Origin: Deltaproteobacteria bacterium
GTDB taxonomy: Bacteria > Myxococcota_C > UBA6777
Reading direction: 5' to 3'
Assembly: GCA_006226375.1 (NCBI GenBank)
Contig: SBHC01000063.1
Coordinates: 62,001 to 126,000 of the forward strand
DNA length: 64,000 nt
The position numbers and the translations under genes are program-made. This document shows positions 61,973 to 64,000 of the stretch, one piece after another. The stretch's first letter is position 1. Every line of letters begins with the position of its first letter. The notes under the pieces were generated by a model. That model did not search any database. It was given only the letters and a program-made list of their open reading frames with translations, and had not been told where the DNA came from.

Positions 61973-62001
61973 TTGACAAGAGAGGAGAGTCATCCAAGAA
62001 T
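61973..62001 (+). promoter_or_regulatory. Candidate sigma-70-type promoter for the thioredoxin-fold gene
   Basis: A perfect TTGACA (61973-61978), a 17-base spacer and AAGAAT (61996-62001, four of six consensus bases) point to the gene at 62076. The leader would be about 70 bases. Confidence 0.4.
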
Positions 62002-62075
62002 TTCCCTTTCCCAGAAGTTCCACGGGCTCATGGGCAAACTGCTCCTATGAGCCAAAACCAAGCGGAGGATGAGCG

Positions 62076-62933
62076 ATGCAGCACTGGAAGGTATGGTGGG
62101 TAGGTTTGTTGCTATCCGGATGGCAGGGTGTGGGAGATAGTCATGCAGCCTCGTCCAAGCCCACAACACGTCAAGCCAAACGTGTCACTTCTGTGTTCCG
62201 TACGTTTGCGACATTGAAGGACGCAAAAGCAGAGGCGAAGCGACAAAAGAAACCGCTGCTGGTGATTGTTCATGCGACCTGGAGCTGGCCTTGCAAACAA
62301 TTCTTTAAGAAAACGCTGAAGCATCCATCGATTGCGCCGATACTCAAGCATTATCTGGTGGTCAAGTTTGGCGTAAAGTCAGCAGAAGCCAAGAAACTGA
62401 CGAAGCAGTTAAAGAATGTGTACTTGCCAGCCAACTTTATGTTTTCTCCTGAGGGAAAACAGGTGGAACATACGATCATGTACTACCCCGCACGTCACTA
62501 CAGACCTGTGTTGTTGGCGGGCCTTGGGCAAGGATGGACTTTTGACGAGTTAAAGAAAGCTGCCAAGAAGCGGCCCAACGATCTCACATTGAAGCTGGAG
62601 TTGGCGCGTCGAGGGTATTTGCGAAGAATGCGTCGTCTCTCTGCGACGCTCTACAAGAAGCTGTGGAAGGCAGATCCCGACAATGCTCTTGGCCTTGGAG
62701 CCTGGGGCATGTATGGGGTGGCTCGCTGTCTTGTTCGCCGCAATCGCTACGCCAAAGCCACCAAGATGCTTGAGGCCTTCCTCAAGACCTACTCCAGCCG
62801 AAGCAGCGCCTACCAAGAAGCCATCCGGCTCCTGTTGTTTTGTTACGAGTGGCATGGCTGGGACAAGAAACATGCAGCGCTACTTAAGCGTTACCGGAGC
62901 CTGTTCCCAGAAGCCTCCCACGCCTACCAATAA
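62076..62933 (+). CDS. Exported thioredoxin-fold protein lacking the first active-site cysteine
   Basis: A 285-residue protein with a signal peptide (cleavage near SHA) and a thioredoxin-like domain at about 35-150. The active-site region reads WSWPC (residues 69-73), where WCxPC would be expected, so the nucleophilic cysteine is Ser70 and only Cys73 remains. The C-terminal half is basic with TPR-like helices. Without the first cysteine it cannot do ordinary disulfide exchange; it may bind partner proteins, form a mixed disulfide or work as a chaperone. The stop codon region overlaps the convergent gene at 62884-62933 by 50 bases. Confidence 0.8.
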   Translation: MQHWKVWWVGLLLSGWQGVGDSHAASSKPTTRQAKRVTSVFRTFATLKDAKAEAKRQKKPLLVIVHATWSWPCKQFFKKTLKHPSIAPILKHYLVVKFGVKSAEAKKLTKQLKNVYLPANFMFSPEGKQVEHTIMYYPARHYRPVLLAGLGQGWTFDELKKAAKKRPNDLTLKLELARRGYLRRMRRLSATLYKKLWKADPDNALGLGAWGMYGVARCLVRRNRYAKATKMLEAFLKTYSSRSSAYQEAIRLLLFCYEWHGWDKKHAALLKRYRSLFPEASHAYQ

Positions 62934-63861
62934 CTCCCAACAAGACCACCCCACACAACCACCACAAGCTTCCCCCCAAAGGTAAGGTAGACTCACATCC
63001 ACAGCCTCGGCCAGGAGCTTGAGGACCCGCAGTTGCGAGGGCATCAAATGCCTCTCCTCCATCTTTGAACACTGTACCTGGCATCTGTTCTTTGATGACG
63101 GGCTCAGCGGATGCATCAGGCTGCGACTCCACACCAGGTTCAGGAGAGGGTTCCTCGTTCGGCTCGAAGGAAGGCTCAGCAACAGGCTCTTTCGGGCATC
63201 GGTTGGGTTCTCCAACGTACACGAGAACAGGCACCGGAGCATCGGACAACTTCGTATCTGACACCGTAAACTTAATCAGGATGAGGCCATTCTGGGTTGG
63301 TGTGAACGTAACAGACGGTTGGCGACCACTCTCCTTCAGGACGGTAGGACCGGCCAGTTGACGCCATTCGTAAATCATCGAATCACCATCAGGGTCAACC
63401 GAAGCAGTGGCGTCCAAAGTAACGGACTCTCCAACCGAGACGCACAAGAGCTTGTCTTTGACGAGCGCTGTGGGATGTTGGTTGGGAGTGTTGGCAAATC
63501 GAATGGCAACTGTATCTGCGACGGAGGTTTTGGTTCCGTTCGACACTGTCAACAAGAAGATATGTTCTTCAGCGCTCTTCAGAACGACAGTCGCAGTGGC
63601 TTTGTCTGCGTCTTTCAACTCTGCTGAAGGTCCGCTGTACTGCGTCCACTTGTAGGAGACGATGGGGTCACCATCGGTGTCAACGCCGCCGCCCTTGAGC
63701 TGAATCGGAGTGTTCAAAACCCCAGTGATGTCAGGGCCACCGTTGGCAAAGACCTCTCCTGCCCAGGCGTGGGTCGAGCACCATCCGAGAGCAAGGAGCG
63801 CTCCACAAAGTCCCCAAAAAATCTTTTGTCCTAGTCTTGTACGCAAGCTCAAACCTATCAT
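62884..63861 (-). CDS. PKD-like exported protein with MYXO-CTERM-like tail
   Basis: A 325-residue protein with a signal peptide ending AWA. Two PKD/Ig-like domains follow (DTDGDPIVSYKWTQYSGP and VDPDGDSMIYEWRQLAGP, residues about 40-215), then a Pro/Glu/Ser-rich linker. The tail has GCGC (near residue 285), a hydrophobic helix and a final basic RRGR cluster, the pattern of MYXO-CTERM sorting tails in Myxococcota, which are processed to anchor proteins in the outer membrane. Its end overlaps the convergent gene by 50 bases, tail to tail. The PKD domains probably mediate contact with other proteins or sugars. The 139 bases upstream of its start to the window end hold nothing further that I could support. 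Confidence 0.83.
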   Translation of the reverse strand: MIGLSLRTRLGQKIFWGLCGALLALGWCSTHAWAGEVFANGGPDITGVLNTPIQLKGGGVDTDGDPIVSYKWTQYSGPSAELKDADKATATVVLKSAEEHIFLLTVSNGTKTSVADTVAIRFANTPNQHPTALVKDKLLCVSVGESVTLDATASVDPDGDSMIYEWRQLAGPTVLKESGRQPSVTFTPTQNGLILIKFTVSDTKLSDAPVPVLVYVGEPNRCPKEPVAEPSFEPNEEPSPEPGVESQPDASAEPVIKEQMPGTVFKDGGEAFDALATAGPQAPGRGCGCESTLPLGGSLWWLCGVVLLGVIGRRGRLLGTGSGNA

Positions 63862-64000
63862 TGTTCCTAACCTCTTCCATACTCCTTATCCTAGGCCATC
63901 CAGGTCTTCATCGCAACGCGTTGTATCGAGTCCAAGCATCACAACGTTCTGGTTGTTGCTCCTCAACAAGAGGCCAAAGAAGCAAAGATAGACATCGACC

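Noticed and set aside
1-64000. tRNA, rRNA, insertion sequences and prophage genes
   Set aside because: No cloverleaf-like sequence with a recognisable T-loop, no rRNA core segments, and no transposase, integrase or capsid motifs were seen in any frame, though small RNAs cannot be excluded by eye.

Overview
The window is a bacterial chromosome segment of mid-range GC (mid-50s percent by eye). Its gene content points to Myxococcota or a close relative of the old Deltaproteobacteria. The reasons are: long Cys-rich lipoproteins with HCGxCGxxC and DxDC repeats, MopE-type Cys/Asp motifs, a PKD-like exported protein with a MYXO-CTERM-like tail, a DUF1501/DUF1588-like operon, a caspase-like protein beside an ECF sigma factor, and a soluble-adenylate-cyclase-like signalling protein. 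This placement is an inference, because the window carries no rRNA or other marker gene. I saw no tRNA, rRNA, CRISPR array, transposase or phage gene.

Layout. 1-12.4 kb: the end of an enoyl-CoA hydratase, a 1393-residue SNF2 helicase, an anchored alpha/beta hydrolase, a small lipoprotein, an EamA transporter, a DoxX-like protein and a 1553-residue membrane protein of unknown function. 12.6-20 kb: a Tat-exported PhoX-like protein, then a probable operon of a CxxCH haem protein, a lipoprotein, a Tat-exported DUF1501 protein and a lipoprotein with a copper-monooxygenase-like fold whose copper ligands all appear replaced. The operon is followed by an array of four related hairpins. 20.6-27 kb: a SulP transporter and a lipoprotein with 17 in-register 43-residue Cys repeats plus a Gly-rich domain. 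27-31.4 kb (minus strand): a 390-residue unknown protein, an ECF sigma factor, a membrane anti-sigma factor with a DUF4384-like tail, and a caspase-like protein. 31.9-45.4 kb: an exported lysine/arginine-rich repeat protein, a cyclase-ATPase-TPR signalling protein, a Cys-rich lipoprotein with a fibrinogen-like end, a decayed PEP/pyruvate-binding gene, a UbiA-family prenyltransferase, an exported unknown and a RoxA/MauG-like di-haem lipoprotein.

45.6-55.7 kb: small exported proteins, a DxDC-repeat lipoprotein, a 42-bp minisatellite, an AraC regulator beside a small membrane protein, two unknown proteins, a radical SAM-SPASM enzyme with a PqqD-like N-terminus, and a lipoprotein with pacifastin- and Kazal-like protease-inhibitor modules. 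55.7-64 kb: a large lipoprotein, a SIMPL-domain protein, a DoxX-TetR-flavin monooxygenase operon with repeated operator-like dyads, a thioredoxin-fold protein lacking its first active-site cysteine, and the PKD/MYXO-CTERM-like protein.

The dominant theme is the cell surface: roughly half the genes encode lipoproteins, Tat substrates or other exported proteins. The best candidates for little-described systems are the sigma/anti-sigma/caspase cassette, the DUF1501 operon with its apparent copper-site pseudoenzyme, and the RRE-radical SAM neighbourhood. Starts were moved inward from the longest reading frame where a signal peptide, lipobox, Tat motif or Shine-Dalgarno site supported it.
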